Positions 7,108 to 18,803 of a stretch of DNA of 32,970 nucleotides are shown piece after piece. Source of the stretch: Eubacteriales bacterium (GTDB taxonomy: Bacteria; Bacillota; Clostridia; Lachnospirales; Lachnospiraceae); NCBI GenBank assembly GCA_030526295.1, contig JAUNDA010000018.1, forward strand, positions 1 to 32,970, written 5' to 3'. Numbering within the stretch: position 1 is the first letter of the stretch; each line of letters starts with the position of its first letter. A program made the position numbers and the translations under genes. The notes below the pieces were generated by a model. That model searched no databases. It saw only the letters and a list, made by a program, of their open reading frames with translations, and had not been told where the DNA came from.

Positions 7108-9876
7108 TTATTCCTTTTCCTCTTCCTGGGCTGCGATGTCTTTTGCTGCTGCTTCAAGAATCTCGCTGTAATCCTCTGATGCACTTGCCGTTGTAGTTTC
7201 TGCACCCTCGGTTACTTTTTCTGTAACTGAAGCCTCTGCATTTTCAACTGACTCTACTGCGTCTGTATTTTCAGCATTTTCTGCATCGTCATTTTCGTCA
7301 GCCTTAATTTCTGCAACTGCAACTACGTGCTCATCAGGATCAACGTTCATGATACGAACACCTGAGGTTACACGGCCGATTGTAGAAATATTGCTTACTG
7401 CAACTCTGATTGTCTGGCCCTTATCGGTCATCATGAGGATGTCCTCTGTATCACTTACGAGCTTAGCCGCTACGAGCTTACCTGTCTTGTCGGCAATCTT
7501 ATAGCAGGTCATTCCCTTAGTTCCACGGTGGTGTCCTGTGAATTCGCAAACCTCTGTTCTCTTTCCATATCCGTTTTCTGATACGGTAAGAAGCTTAATC
7601 GGTGAACTTACGATCTCGGTTACTACCTCTGTATCGTCGATATCCTCTTCGATATCAAGGTTTTCATCATCAATCTCTGTTCCGTCAGTAAGCGGTACTG
7701 TATTCTCATCAACCGGAGCCTCGCTAGAGCCTGTACGGATTACCTGCATTGAGATAACCTCTGCACCCTCCTGCTTAAACTTCATACCGGTTACACCCAT
7801 TGAGTTACGGCCTGTTACCCTGACATCTGTCTCGTTGAATCTGACTGCCATGCCGTAGTTAGAAACCATGAGGATTTCCTCATTGCCCTTTGTGAACTTA
7901 ACCTCGATTACCTCGTCGCCCTCCTTGAGGCTCATGGCAATGAGACCGTTCTTACGGACATTTGCATAATCCATGAGAGGTGTCTTCTTAATCATACCGC
8001 CCTTTGTGGCCATGAGAATGTATTCACCCTCACGGTACTCCCTGATCGGGATGACTGCTGTGATATATTCCTCACCCTCAAGCTGCAGAAGATTGACAAC
8101 TGCAGTGCCCCTTGCGGTACGACCTGCCTCGGGGATTTCGTAGGCCTTGATTCTGAATACACGTCCCCTGTTTGTGAAGAACATGATATATTCGTGGTTT
8201 GTTGCCGGGAAGATTTCCTCAACAACATCATTTTCGATAATCTGTCCGCCCTTAATGCCCTTACCACCGCGATTCTGTGCGCGGAAGGTATCAGCCGGCA
8301 TTCTCTTAACATATCCGAGCTTAGTCCTTGTGATGATAACCCTGTCGTCTGAAATGAGGTCCTCCATGTCGATTTCCTCAGGATCGAAGCAGATGGCTGT
8401 ACGTCTGTCATCACCGTATCTGTCAGCGATTTCACCGATTTCATCACTGATGAGGCGAAGAAGCTTGTTCTCGTCTGCAAGAATCTCGCGGAAGTTTGCA
8501 ATCTTCTTCTGAAGCTCAGAATATTCGTCCTCAATCTTCTTTCTCTCGAGACCTGAAAGGGCCTTGAGTCTCATATCTACGATTGACTGTGCCTGAACAT
8601 CACTGAACTCGAAGCGTGCGATAAGGTTAGCCTTAGCCTCCTTCTCATCTGCAGAGCCCCTGATGATGCTCACGATTTCGTCAATGTAGTCGAGTGCCTT
8701 GAGATATCCCTCGAGGATATGAGCACGGTCCTCAGCCTTCTTTAAGTTGAAGCGTGTACGGCGTGTGAAGATGTTTTCCTGGTGTTTGAGATACTCTGTG
8801 AGCATCTGCTTTAAGTTGAGCACCTTCGGCTCGCCGTTAACGATACAAAGCATAATAGCTCCGAATGTATCCTGAAGCTGGGTATGCTTATAAAGCTGGT
8901 TTAAAATAACCTGTGGATTTACATCCTTACGAAGCTCGATTCTGATCTTGGCATCTGAGTTCTTTCCTACTGTATCAAAGATACCTGTGATACCGTCAAT
9001 CTTCTTTTCCTTAACAAGTTCTGCGATATTCTCGATAACCTTTGAACGGTAAACGAGGTAAGGAAGCTCCTTAACCTTGATAACGCCCTTGCCGTTTGGC
9101 ATTGTTTCGATTTCGCAGATGGCGCGCATTCTGATTTTTCCGCGTCCTGTGCGGTATGTCTCCTCGATTCCGCGTGTACCGAGAATCTCGGCACCTGTCG
9201 GGAAGTCAGGTCCCTTGATAACCCTGAGAAGCTCGTCAATCTCAGTATCCCTTCCCTCTGTGATGCGGTTTTCAATCATGAGACGGGCTGCTGAAATAAC
9301 CTCACGAAGGTTATGCGGCGGGATATTTGTAGCCATACCTACGGCAATACCAGTAGTTCCGTTTACGAGAAGGTTCGGAAATTTTGCCGGAAGGACAGTA
9401 GGCTCGTCATAGCCCTGCTCATTTGAGAAGTTCGGGGTGAAATCAACAGTATCCTTGTTGATGTCCTCGAGCATATCCATTGCAAGCTTACTGAGCTTAC
9501 CCTCTGTATATCGGTAAGCAGCAGGTGAGTCGCCGTCCTCTGAACCGAAGTTACCCTGCTTATCTATGAGTACGTTTCTCATTGACCATGGCTGGCCCAT
9601 GTATACGAGTGCACCATAGATTGAAGAGTCTCCGTGTGGATGGTAATGACCCATTGTTTCACCGACGATGGTAGCACACTTCTTTGTCTTTTTATCGTTG
9701 GTGGCACCCATCTTGAGGCATGCATAAAGAATACGCCTCTGAACAGGCTTAAGTCCGTCCCTTACATCCGGAAGTGCTCTTGATACGATAACGCTCATCG
9801 CATAATCGATATATGAGCTTTCCATCGTATTTTTGAGATCGACTTCTTTTATCTTGTCAAATGTGTTTGGTTCCAT
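7108..9876 (-). CDS. gyrA: DNA gyrase subunit A
   Basis: This 922-residue protein cuts and rejoins DNA as half of gyrase. QRRILY is at 46-51, the catalytic tyrosine is Tyr123 in YRYTE, and the quinolone-determining helix is HPHGDSSIYGAL (79-90). Ser84 matches E. coli Ser83, while Gly88 sits where E. coli has Asp87. Neighbouring motifs depart from common consensus: VYMGQPWS, GSEDGDSPAAYRYTE. The C-terminal pinwheel has the GyrA box QNRGGKGI near residue 533. Two acidic additions make it longer than the usual 800-880: an Asp/Glu insert near 715-745, and an Ala/Glu-rich tail over the last 70 or so residues. AGGG precedes the ATG. It lies 135 bases after gyrB and is probably cotranscribed. Confidence 0.98.
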   Translation of the reverse strand: MEPNTFDKIKEVDLKNTMESSYIDYAMSVIVSRALPDVRDGLKPVQRRILYACLKMGATNDKKTKKCATIVGETMGHYHPHGDSSIYGALVYMGQPWSMRNVLIDKQGNFGSEDGDSPAAYRYTEGKLSKLAMDMLEDINKDTVDFTPNFSNEQGYDEPTVLPAKFPNLLVNGTTGIAVGMATNIPPHNLREVISAARLMIENRITEGRDTEIDELLRVIKGPDFPTGAEILGTRGIEETYRTGRGKIRMRAICEIETMPNGKGVIKVKELPYLVYRSKVIENIAELVKEKKIDGITGIFDTVGKNSDAKIRIELRKDVNPQVILNQLYKHTQLQDTFGAIMLCIVNGEPKVLNLKQMLTEYLKHQENIFTRRTRFNLKKAEDRAHILEGYLKALDYIDEIVSIIRGSADEKEAKANLIARFEFSDVQAQSIVDMRLKALSGLERKKIEDEYSELQKKIANFREILADENKLLRLISDEIGEIADRYGDDRRTAICFDPEEIDMEDLISDDRVIITRTKLGYVKRMPADTFRAQNRGGKGIKGGQIIENDVVEEIFPATNHEYIMFFTNRGRVFRIKAYEIPEAGRTARGTAVVNLLQLEGEEYITAVIPIREYREGEYILMATKGGMIKKTPLMDYANVRKNGLIAMSLKEGDEVIEVKFTKGNEEILMVSNYGMAVRFNETDVRVTGRNSMGVTGMKFKQEGAEVISMQVIRTGSSEAPVDENTVPLTDGTEIDDENLDIEEDIDDTEVVTEIVSSPIKLLTVSENGYGKRTEVCEFTGHHRGTKGMTCYKIADKTGKLVAAKLVSDTEDILMMTDKGQTIRVAVSNISTIGRVTSGVRIMNVDPDEHVVAVAEIKADENDDAENAENTDAVESVENAEASVTEKVTEGAETTTASASEDYSEILEAAAKDIAAQEEEKE

Positions 9877-9907
9877 ATTTTTCCCTATTTTTTAAATTTA
9901 TTATGTT

Positions 9908-10000
9908 CCACGGCTGGCCCATTAAATGGGCGCACCATAGATTGAAGAATCTTCGTTCGGATGGTAATTACCCATTGTAACATGGGTGGTAACGACCCGT
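9908..10000 (-). pseudogene. Decayed gyrA fragment in the gyrB-gyrA spacer
   Basis: 9908-9978 aligns with 9586-9657 inside gyrA. The first 15 bases differ at one position, a 9-10-base linker diverges with one gap, ten bases are identical, and 5 of the last 37 differ. The orientation is the same as gyrA. Read on the minus strand it would give MGNYHPNEDSSIYGAPI and then a stop, against MGHYHPHGDSSIYGALV in GyrA, so it derives from the quinolone-region helix. A further piece at 9988-10000 (GGTAACGACCCGT) resembles 9642-9654 at 11 of 13 bases. There is no ribosome site, so it is not expected to be translated. ACCCAT/ATGGGT within it can form a 6-bp stem. Confidence 0.8.
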
Positions 10001-10011
10001 TATGATATATA

Positions 10012-13210
<3,199 letters not shown>

Positions 13211-13239
13211 ATTTTACATCTTTAAGTATAACTAATTAA

Positions 13240-13304
13240 GTCGAGCCAGAATTGCCTTCGCACGCCCAAGCTTCGCTTCTGTGCGAACGGCGAACTGGCG
13301 AGAC
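13240..13304 (-). repeat. Dispersed hairpin element, copy B
   Basis: This 65-bp imperfect palindrome lies in the dnaN-recF spacer. On the minus strand the nested arms are GCCAG/CTGGC, GCC/GGC, TTCGCAC/GTGCGAA and AGC/GCTT around the conserved tip AAGCGAAGCTTGG. It aligns along its length with copies at 32017-32080 and 31934-31997. A partial arm, CGCAAACGGCGATCTG, recurs at 13347-13362 in the same spacer. There is no ORF. It may be a REP-like extragenic repeat or a structured RNA in the dnaN-recF transcript. Confidence 0.75.
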
Positions 13305-13388
13305 TAAATATTAAAGGATAAATCATAATGTTCCTCGATACCTTATCGCAAACGGCGATCTGAATCGACTTTAATTCATATTTTCAAC

Positions 13389-14516
13389 TCAATAGGCTGC
13401 CGGATTAAAGTTAACCGGAAGAATGAGATAAATAAACTTACCCTCATCATCCTTAATGAAGCATGGTGCCTTTGAATTTGTCATATAAAGGCTTACAGTT
13501 TCCTCATCGATTACACGGAGTGCGTCAAGAAGGAACTTAGGATTGAAGGCGATCATGAGATCATTGCCATCCTTCTCAATTCCGATAACTGCATCAAGTG
13601 AACCCATAAGTGAGTTAACCTTCATGTTAAGGCTGTTTTCTGCAATCTTAAGAACAAGAGGCTTCTTGTCTGTTTCCCTGATGAGGATTGTTGACTGCTC
13701 AATAGCGTCGAGGAATTCCCTCTTATTAACGATGATCTTTGTCTCATAATCTGATGAAAGCATGGCATCAATCTTGAAGTACTCACCGTCAATGAGTCTT
13801 GTGGCCATAACTGTAGAACCAAACTTAAAGCTTGCATAATTCTCATCAAAGAAAATTGAAACTGTCTTTTCAGCATCACCAGGAAGAATCTTTGAAATCT
13901 CATTGAGAGTTTTTCCAGGAATGATAGCCTTAAAGTTTTCATATTCACCGTTAAGTGCTGTATTTCTTACTGAAATTCTGTGGCCGTCAAGTGAAACTAC
14001 CTTGAGCATGCCATCCTTAACCTCAAAAAGCTCACCTGTCATCATCTTATTTGAATCATTTGCAGCAATTGAGAAGATTGTGTCCTTGATGATGTCCTTT
14101 AATGTAAACTCAGAAATATTGATATATTTGTTTTCATTAACCATTGGAAGCTCCGGGAACTGGTCCGGATCCTTCTCCTGGATTCTGAAGAGTGATTTCT
14201 CACCCTTAATTTCAACGAGGCTTCCATCTGAAGTAATAAGAATCTCAGAATCTTCGTTTAAGGCAATTTTTCTGACAATGTCACCGAAAAGCTTTGCATC
14301 AACTGCAATGACACCCGGCTCCATTACTACGCAGCTGTCTGCAGGAACTGTTGTCTCAATTGCAAGCTCCATATCATTTGCCATCATTTTTACGCCACCC
14401 TCTGTAGCTGTAATGAGGAGGCACTCGAGGATTGGCATTGTTGTTTTAACAGAAACCGCACGTCCAGCAATGTTGATTGCATTTAATAGCTGCTGTCTTT
14501 TGATTTTTATCTTCAT
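13389..14516 (-). CDS. dnaN: DNA polymerase III beta subunit (sliding clamp)
   Basis: This 375-residue protein forms the dimeric ring that tethers DNA polymerase III to DNA. The length and the three repeated clamp domains (about 1-125, 126-250, 251-375) are standard, with family sequences such as TMPILECLLITA near the N-terminus. The C-terminal strand has YLILPVNF, close to the common LxMPxR ending. GAGGAAAG lies upstream of the ATG. It is 449 bases downstream of dnaA, leaving room for an origin segment, and leads the dnaN-recF-gyrB-gyrA series. Confidence 0.97.
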   Translation of the reverse strand: MKIKIKRQQLLNAINIAGRAVSVKTTMPILECLLITATEGGVKMMANDMELAIETTVPADSCVVMEPGVIAVDAKLFGDIVRKIALNEDSEILITSDGSLVEIKGEKSLFRIQEKDPDQFPELPMVNENKYINISEFTLKDIIKDTIFSIAANDSNKMMTGELFEVKDGMLKVVSLDGHRISVRNTALNGEYENFKAIIPGKTLNEISKILPGDAEKTVSIFFDENYASFKFGSTVMATRLIDGEYFKIDAMLSSDYETKIIVNKREFLDAIEQSTILIRETDKKPLVLKIAENSLNMKVNSLMGSLDAVIGIEKDGNDLMIAFNPKFLLDALRVIDEETVSLYMTNSKAPCFIKDDEGKFIYLILPVNFNPAAY

Positions 14517-14965
14517 AATTCTTTCCTCATATTTTTCTATTTTCGTTTAACATGCTTTAATCCTAACATGTTAATTTGGTTTCTTTTAATTTCTGCTTTG
14601 CTTTATTTATTATTATTTATTTATAATAGTCTTATTATTAGGGGCTGTTAGTTTGTTGAAAACCTGATTTTTAACTTATAAATAAGGGGTTTCAGGTGTT
14701 GATTAATACCTTGATGGATTATTTATAATGCGTTAATAAGGTGTGTTTTATAAACAATGGATTTTTAAGTTCATGATTATGAAACAGGTGATTTTCATCA
14801 CTAAATTTACATAATCCAAAATCTTACTTTCACACTTTATTAATCAACATTTCTTCAACAGCCTTACCAACAGGTTACTAACCGTGTTACCAACGCATTT
14901 ATCAACATTTTTGTGGATAAAACGAAAAACAGGCAGTTCCAGTCATTAATTACTACTAAGCAAAA
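14517..14965. other. oriC: Origin segment in the dnaA-dnaN spacer
   Basis: The spacer has no gene. It contains a perfect DnaA box on the minus strand (TGTGGATAA, 14912-14920), a one-mismatch box TTATCAACA at 14899-14907, and further degenerate ones (ATCAACATT and similar) from 14840. An almost pure A+T stretch lies at 14602-14640 and is a candidate unwinding element. The position matches the oriC2 part of the B. subtilis origin. The exact melting site cannot be fixed by eye. Confidence 0.7.
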
Positions 14966-16342
14966 TTAAAGCTGATTACGTATTTTCTTTGTAAGTGACT
15001 CGATTGTTATCTTAAGCTGCGGGTCCTTTTTCATTTCTTCAGAGATTTTATCCCTTCCATATATAATGGTTGAATGGTCACGGTGCATTATTTCACCGAT
15101 TGTCTGCTGTGGAACCTCTGTATTTTCGCAGCAAAGATACATTGCAATCTGTCGTGGGAAAGCAATTTCCTTATTCTTTCTCTCTGAAATCATATCCTTT
15201 TCTGAGATTCCAAAATGCTCAGATACGATTGAAATGATTCTTGCCGGAGTAGGAGCCTCCTTATCCCTGTTACCCCTGATGATGTCGCTTAATGTATCCT
15301 TGGCCATATCAAGATCAAGTCTGCTCTGTGTAAGCTTTGACTTGAGCACGACCTTATGAAGGGCACCCTCAAGCTCACGGATATTTGAAACAACATTTTC
15401 AGCTATGTATTTGATAACCTCATCATCAATATTGAAGCCTTCCATTTCCTCCTTTTTTCGAAGGATGGCCATACGTGTTTCATAATCAGGCATCTGAATA
15501 TCAACTACGAGACCGCCCTCGAAACGGGAACGGATTCTTTCCTCAAGGTTATCAATGTCCTTAGGAGAAGTATCTGATGTGATGACAATCTGCTTATTGT
15601 GATCATAAAGCTCATTGAAGGTATGGAAGAATTCCTCCTGGATACCTGCCTTCTTGGCAATGAACTGAATATCGTCAATCATCAGTACATCAGGTTTTGT
15701 TCTGTATTTTGTCCTGAATTTAGACGGAGTCATGTCACTCTTAGAGGAAGAGGGCTTGATAGACTCGATAAATTCATTTGTAAAAGTCTCGGCTGTAGCG
15801 TAAAGAATGTTGACGCTTGGTCTCTTCTTTAATATATGGTGTGCAATCGCCTGCATAAGGTGTGTCTTTCCAAGACCTGTACCGCCGTAGATATATAAAA
15901 TACGGTAATCCCTTCCGGGACTTTCAGCTACTGCAAGCGCTGCCGCATGTGCAAGCTCGTTTGATTTACCGCTTACGAAATTTTCAAATGTGAACTTCTC
16001 ATTGAGGTTTGATTTTCTGACAGCCTCCATGTATGGATCATAAACCGTTTTTTCATTACTGATCTCACTGATTGAATCTGCCTCGTCAGCACTAATGAAA
16101 ACAGGCTCAACCTCATGCCTTGTAACAAAATTAATTGCAATGCTGAGATAATCCTTGAATTTCTTTGAAACAATCGCAACAACGGTTTTGTTTTCGGACG
16201 CAATAATATAAAGCTTGCCCTTTTCAAGCTTATGAAGCTTTAAGGGTACAAGCCAGGAATTGTAAGATAAATCTGAGAGTTCGAATTCGTCTCTCATAAA
16301 ATCAAGTATTTCATTCCACTTATTCTGAATATCCTCAAACAT
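14966..16342 (-). CDS. dnaA: Chromosomal replication initiator DnaA
   Basis: This 458-residue AAA+ ATPase binds DnaA boxes and opens the origin. Domain I spans about 1-85 with an acidic linker to 110. Walker A GGTGLGKT is at 153-160 and Walker B VLMIDDIQF at 219-227. The sensor/arginine-finger region has ERIRSRFEGGLV. Domain IV ends with the DNA-binding signature IGEIMHRDHSTIIYGRDKI. The length is normal. The ribosome site is weak (GGGAAAA). It is flanked on both sides by DnaA boxes, so autoregulation is likely. Confidence 0.98.
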   Translation of the reverse strand: MFEDIQNKWNEILDFMRDEFELSDLSYNSWLVPLKLHKLEKGKLYIIASENKTVVAIVSKKFKDYLSIAINFVTRHEVEPVFISADEADSISEISNEKTVYDPYMEAVRKSNLNEKFTFENFVSGKSNELAHAAALAVAESPGRDYRILYIYGGTGLGKTHLMQAIAHHILKKRPSVNILYATAETFTNEFIESIKPSSSKSDMTPSKFRTKYRTKPDVLMIDDIQFIAKKAGIQEEFFHTFNELYDHNKQIVITSDTSPKDIDNLEERIRSRFEGGLVVDIQMPDYETRMAILRKKEEMEGFNIDDEVIKYIAENVVSNIRELEGALHKVVLKSKLTQSRLDLDMAKDTLSDIIRGNRDKEAPTPARIISIVSEHFGISEKDMISERKNKEIAFPRQIAMYLCCENTEVPQQTIGEIMHRDHSTIIYGRDKISEEMKKDPQLKITIESLTKKIRNQL

Positions 16343-16635
16343 ATGATTTTCCCGTAAAAATATTTAAGCCATAAAAATATCAGTCTGTTCCGGTTAATTT
16401 AAGTTATATATGTACATTCTTGTTAAGTGCATATATAATAAGAAAGAACAGAAGTGAAAATTTCGTCAGGGGAGATTACTCCAATTTTCACTCTTATTTT
16501 ACCAAAATTCGGGTTTAAATACAAGTTGATTGTGGATAACTCGGCTGATTTATAAACAATTAACATAAAAATGTTAGTTATGTAACCTCTTAAACCCGGG
16601 TTATCCACAAATTTATCAATAATGCAAAGTTTTTA
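16343..16635. other. oriC: Origin segment in the rpmH-dnaA spacer
   Basis: This gene-free AT-rich DNA lies between divergent dnaA and rpmH. Perfect DnaA boxes lie at 16531-16539 (minus strand, TGTGGATAA) and 16601-16609 (plus strand, TTATCCACA), with degenerate ATTTATCAA at 16610-16618. It corresponds to oriC1 of the bipartite Bacillus-type origin and should also contain the dnaA promoter, which I cannot place confidently. Confidence 0.75.
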
Positions 16636-16664
16636 TTGACCTTACGCGACCTTTTTTATATAAT
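16636..16664 (+). promoter_or_regulatory. Promoter of rpmH-rnpA
   Basis: TTGACC (16636-16641), a 17-base spacer and a perfect TATAAT (16659-16664). The start would fall near 16671, about 50 bases before the rpmH ATG. The nearest perfect DnaA box (16601-16609) is 26 bases upstream of the -35. Confidence 0.85.
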
Positions 16665-16723
16665 GAAAACCGACGCTTTTTCGGTACAGAAATTTATTTT
16701 TTTTGAATAGGAGGTGACAAATC

Positions 16724-16858
16724 ATGAAAATGACATTTCAGCCAAAGAAGAGACAGAGATCTAAGGTTCATGGTTTCAGAGCCAGAATGAGCAGCGCAGG
16801 CGGAAGAAAAGTCCTCGCAGCCAGAAGAGCTAAGGGTAGAGCAAAGCTTACAGTCTGA
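16724..16858 (+). CDS. rpmH: 50S ribosomal protein L34
   Basis: This 44-residue, highly basic protein has the L34 pattern [20 protein letters not shown] at the start and [16 protein letters not shown] near the end. The length is exactly that of most bacterial L34. AGGAGGTG ends just upstream of the ATG with good spacing. It is the first gene of the rightward operon at the origin, the usual place for rpmH. Confidence 0.98.
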   Translation: MKMTFQPKKRQRSKVHGFRARMSSAGGRKVLAARRAKGRAKLTV

Positions 16859-16868
16859 TAGATACAAG

Positions 16869-16895
16869 GGACCGCTCATGCGGTCCTAAATTTTT
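16869..16895 (+). terminator. Hairpin between rpmH and rnpA (partial terminator)
   Basis: GGACCGC-TCAT-GCGGTCC is a perfect 7-bp stem with a 4-base loop, followed by TAAATTTTT. It probably attenuates transcription so that the abundant L34 message exceeds that of rnpA. Confidence 0.75.
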
Positions 16896-16909
16896 GTAGG
16901 AAGACTTAA

Positions 16910-17242
16910 ATGCAGAGATTCCCCTCAATTAAAAAGAATACCGAGTTCAGAAGAATTTATAAGGAAGGACGTAAAAAATCTTTCCGTTCTATTTTGATGT
17001 TCACAGATAATAACGGTCTGGATCATAACAGAATAGGAATAAGCATCAGCCACAGAGAGGGCAACTCGGTAGTAAGACATACGTTCACAAGACGTATGAG
17101 GGAAATTTTCCGAATTTATGACAAACAATCTGTACAGGGAAAAGATATTATTGTTGTCGCAAGGAACAGGGCGGGAAGCTTAAGCTTTGACGAGCTAAAG
17201 GAAGAATATCGTCAGCTGCTTTCCCTTCATAAATTAATATGA
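16910..17242 (+). CDS. rnpA: Ribonuclease P protein component
   Basis: This 110-residue basic protein assists the RNase P RNA in cutting pre-tRNA 5' leaders. The opening FPSIKKNTEFRRIYKEGRK and the C-terminal DIIVVARNRA match the family. The usually near-invariant block V-R-N-R-x-K-R-x-x-R-E reads VVRHTFTRRMRE here, and the common SKKxGN reads SHREGN, so several RNA-contacting residues differ although the overall charge is kept. TAGGAAG precedes the ATG. The stop overlaps the yidD start by four bases (ATGA). Confidence 0.95.
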   Translation: MQRFPSIKKNTEFRRIYKEGRKKSFRSILMFTDNNGLDHNRIGISISHREGNSVVRHTFTRRMREIFRIYDKQSVQGKDIIVVARNRAGSLSFDELKEEYRQLLSLHKLI

Positions 17243-17475
17243 TGAATTGTAATGAGAGTCTTGCATCTAAACTGATGCTTGCAGGAATTAATTTCTATCG
17301 CACATACATTAACAGATTAAAAAGACATCCTCATTGTAGATACACACCGACATGCTCAAGTTACGCCGCTTTGGCAATTAAAAGGTACGGTGCTTGTAAA
17401 GGTTTTTTGTTGGCAGCGTGGCGCATCTTAAGATGCAACCCGTTTGCGAAAGGCGGTTATGACCCGGTTCCCTAA
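17239..17475 (+). CDS. yidD: Membrane protein insertion efficiency factor YidD
   Basis: This 78-residue small amphipathic protein is thought to help YidC-dependent insertion. Family motifs are visible: NFYRTYI, CRYTPTCSSYAALAIKRYG and the ending RCNPFAKGGYDPVP. The ATG overlaps the rnpA stop, and an in-frame ATG at 17242 is an alternative start. It is followed by yidC after 21 bases, the standard order rnpA-yidD-yidC. Confidence 0.97.
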   Translation: MMNCNESLASKLMLAGINFYRTYINRLKRHPHCRYTPTCSSYAALAIKRYGACKGFLLAAWRILRCNPFAKGGYDPVP

Positions 17476-17496
17476 ATTTAGACCAGGAGGAAAAAA

Positions 17497-18801
17497 ATGG
17501 TCCCAGTAATTTTACAGGTTACAGCGAACCCGATTACATGGATTTCGTGGTTCTTCGGCTGGATAATGGAATTCATTTTCAGATTTGTTTCTGCAATCGG
17601 ACTTCCAAACATCGGCCTCTGTATCATAATTTTTACAGTTGTTACTAAGGTGCTTATGCATCCGCTTACTGTTAAGCAGGCAAAGAGCACAAAGCTTCAG
17701 CAGGTTGTTCAGCCGGAAATCCAGGCGATTCAGGCTAAGTATAAAGGAAGAGAAAATGATCAGCAGGCAATGATGATGATGCAGGCTGAGACTAAGGCTG
17801 TTTACGATAAGTACGGAACAAGCATGACAGCTGGCTGCATGCCTCTTCTCATCCAGTTCCCGATTATCTTCGGTCTTTACAGCATTATCATTAACATGCC
17901 AGAGTACGTTCCGAGTGTTGCTGCACTTTTCCAGCACATTATCGACGTAATCGGCGGTGAGAGTGCTCTTCCGGCTATTAACCAGTTTATTCAGGCTAAT
18001 GATCTTACCAAGTTACTCACTCAGGCAAGAATCAGCGGTACTGAGGTTACAAATGTAAAGGATGCAATCAACTTCCTTAACAAGCTTTCAACCACTCAGT
18101 GGGATGCTTTCATTGCAACATTCTCATCTGCTTCAGGTGAAATTGCAAAGACAGTTGAGTCAATCCGTCACATGAATAACTTCCTCGGAATGGAGCTTTC
18201 AATCACTCCGAGTGCGATGTTCGCTCAGTCTAAGGATATCGTTGGTAAGGCTGCTGCATGTATTATTCCTGCTCTTGCAGGTATTTCACAGTGGGCTGCA
18301 ACAAAGCTCATGTCAGCACAACAGCAGACAAACCAGAACACACAGAACCTTGCAGATAATGATCCGGCAAAGGCTACTGCAAACATGATGAATTCAATGA
18401 ATATCGTTATGCCTCTTATGTCAGTAGTATTCTGTTTCACATTTGCTTCAGGTATCGGTGTTTACTGGATTGCACAGTCTGTTGTTTCTGCTATCCAGCA
18501 GATTATCGTAAACAAGCAGATGTCAAAGCTTGACATGGATGAGCTTGTAAAGAAGAATCTTGAAAAGACAAATGCCAAGAGAGCAAAGAAGGGTCTCCCT
18601 CCGATTAATGAGAAGGCTGCTGAGGATAATTACAAGAGAATGCAGCAGAGACTTGAGAAGGCTCAGGCAAAGAGAGATGCAGCTGTTGAGAAGACAAATG
18701 CATTAAGAGAAGAGTCTGACAAGTATTACAAGACAGGATCAATCGCTGACAGAGCCCGTATGGTTCAGCAGTTTAACGAAAAGAATAGTAAGAAGAAATA
18801 A
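17497..18801 (+). CDS. yidC: Membrane protein insertase YidC/Oxa1
   Basis: This 434-residue protein inserts proteins into the cytoplasmic membrane, alone or with SecYEG. The conserved first core helix runs to KVLMHPLTVKQ (51-61), followed by a basic cytoplasmic hairpin, then CMPLLIQFPIIFGLY and two later helices ending GIGVYWIAQSVVSAIQQ. Lys51 occupies the place where a groove Arg is usual in this family. There is no lipobox, unlike B. subtilis SpoIIIJ. A Lys/Glu-rich cytoplasmic tail (from about 345) is long. AGGAGG precedes the ATG. The jag start follows two bases after the stop. Confidence 0.97.
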   Translation: MVPVILQVTANPITWISWFFGWIMEFIFRFVSAIGLPNIGLCIIIFTVVTKVLMHPLTVKQAKSTKLQQVVQPEIQAIQAKYKGRENDQQAMMMMQAETKAVYDKYGTSMTAGCMPLLIQFPIIFGLYSIIINMPEYVPSVAALFQHIIDVIGGESALPAINQFIQANDLTKLLTQARISGTEVTNVKDAINFLNKLSTTQWDAFIATFSSASGEIAKTVESIRHMNNFLGMELSITPSAMFAQSKDIVGKAAACIIPALAGISQWAATKLMSAQQQTNQNTQNLADNDPAKATANMMNSMNIVMPLMSVVFCFTFASGIGVYWIAQSVVSAIQQIIVNKQMSKLDMDELVKKNLEKTNAKRAKKGLPPINEKAAEDNYKRMQQRLEKAQAKRDAAVEKTNALREESDKYYKTGSIADRARMVQQFNEKNSKKK

Positions 18802-18803
18802 GT

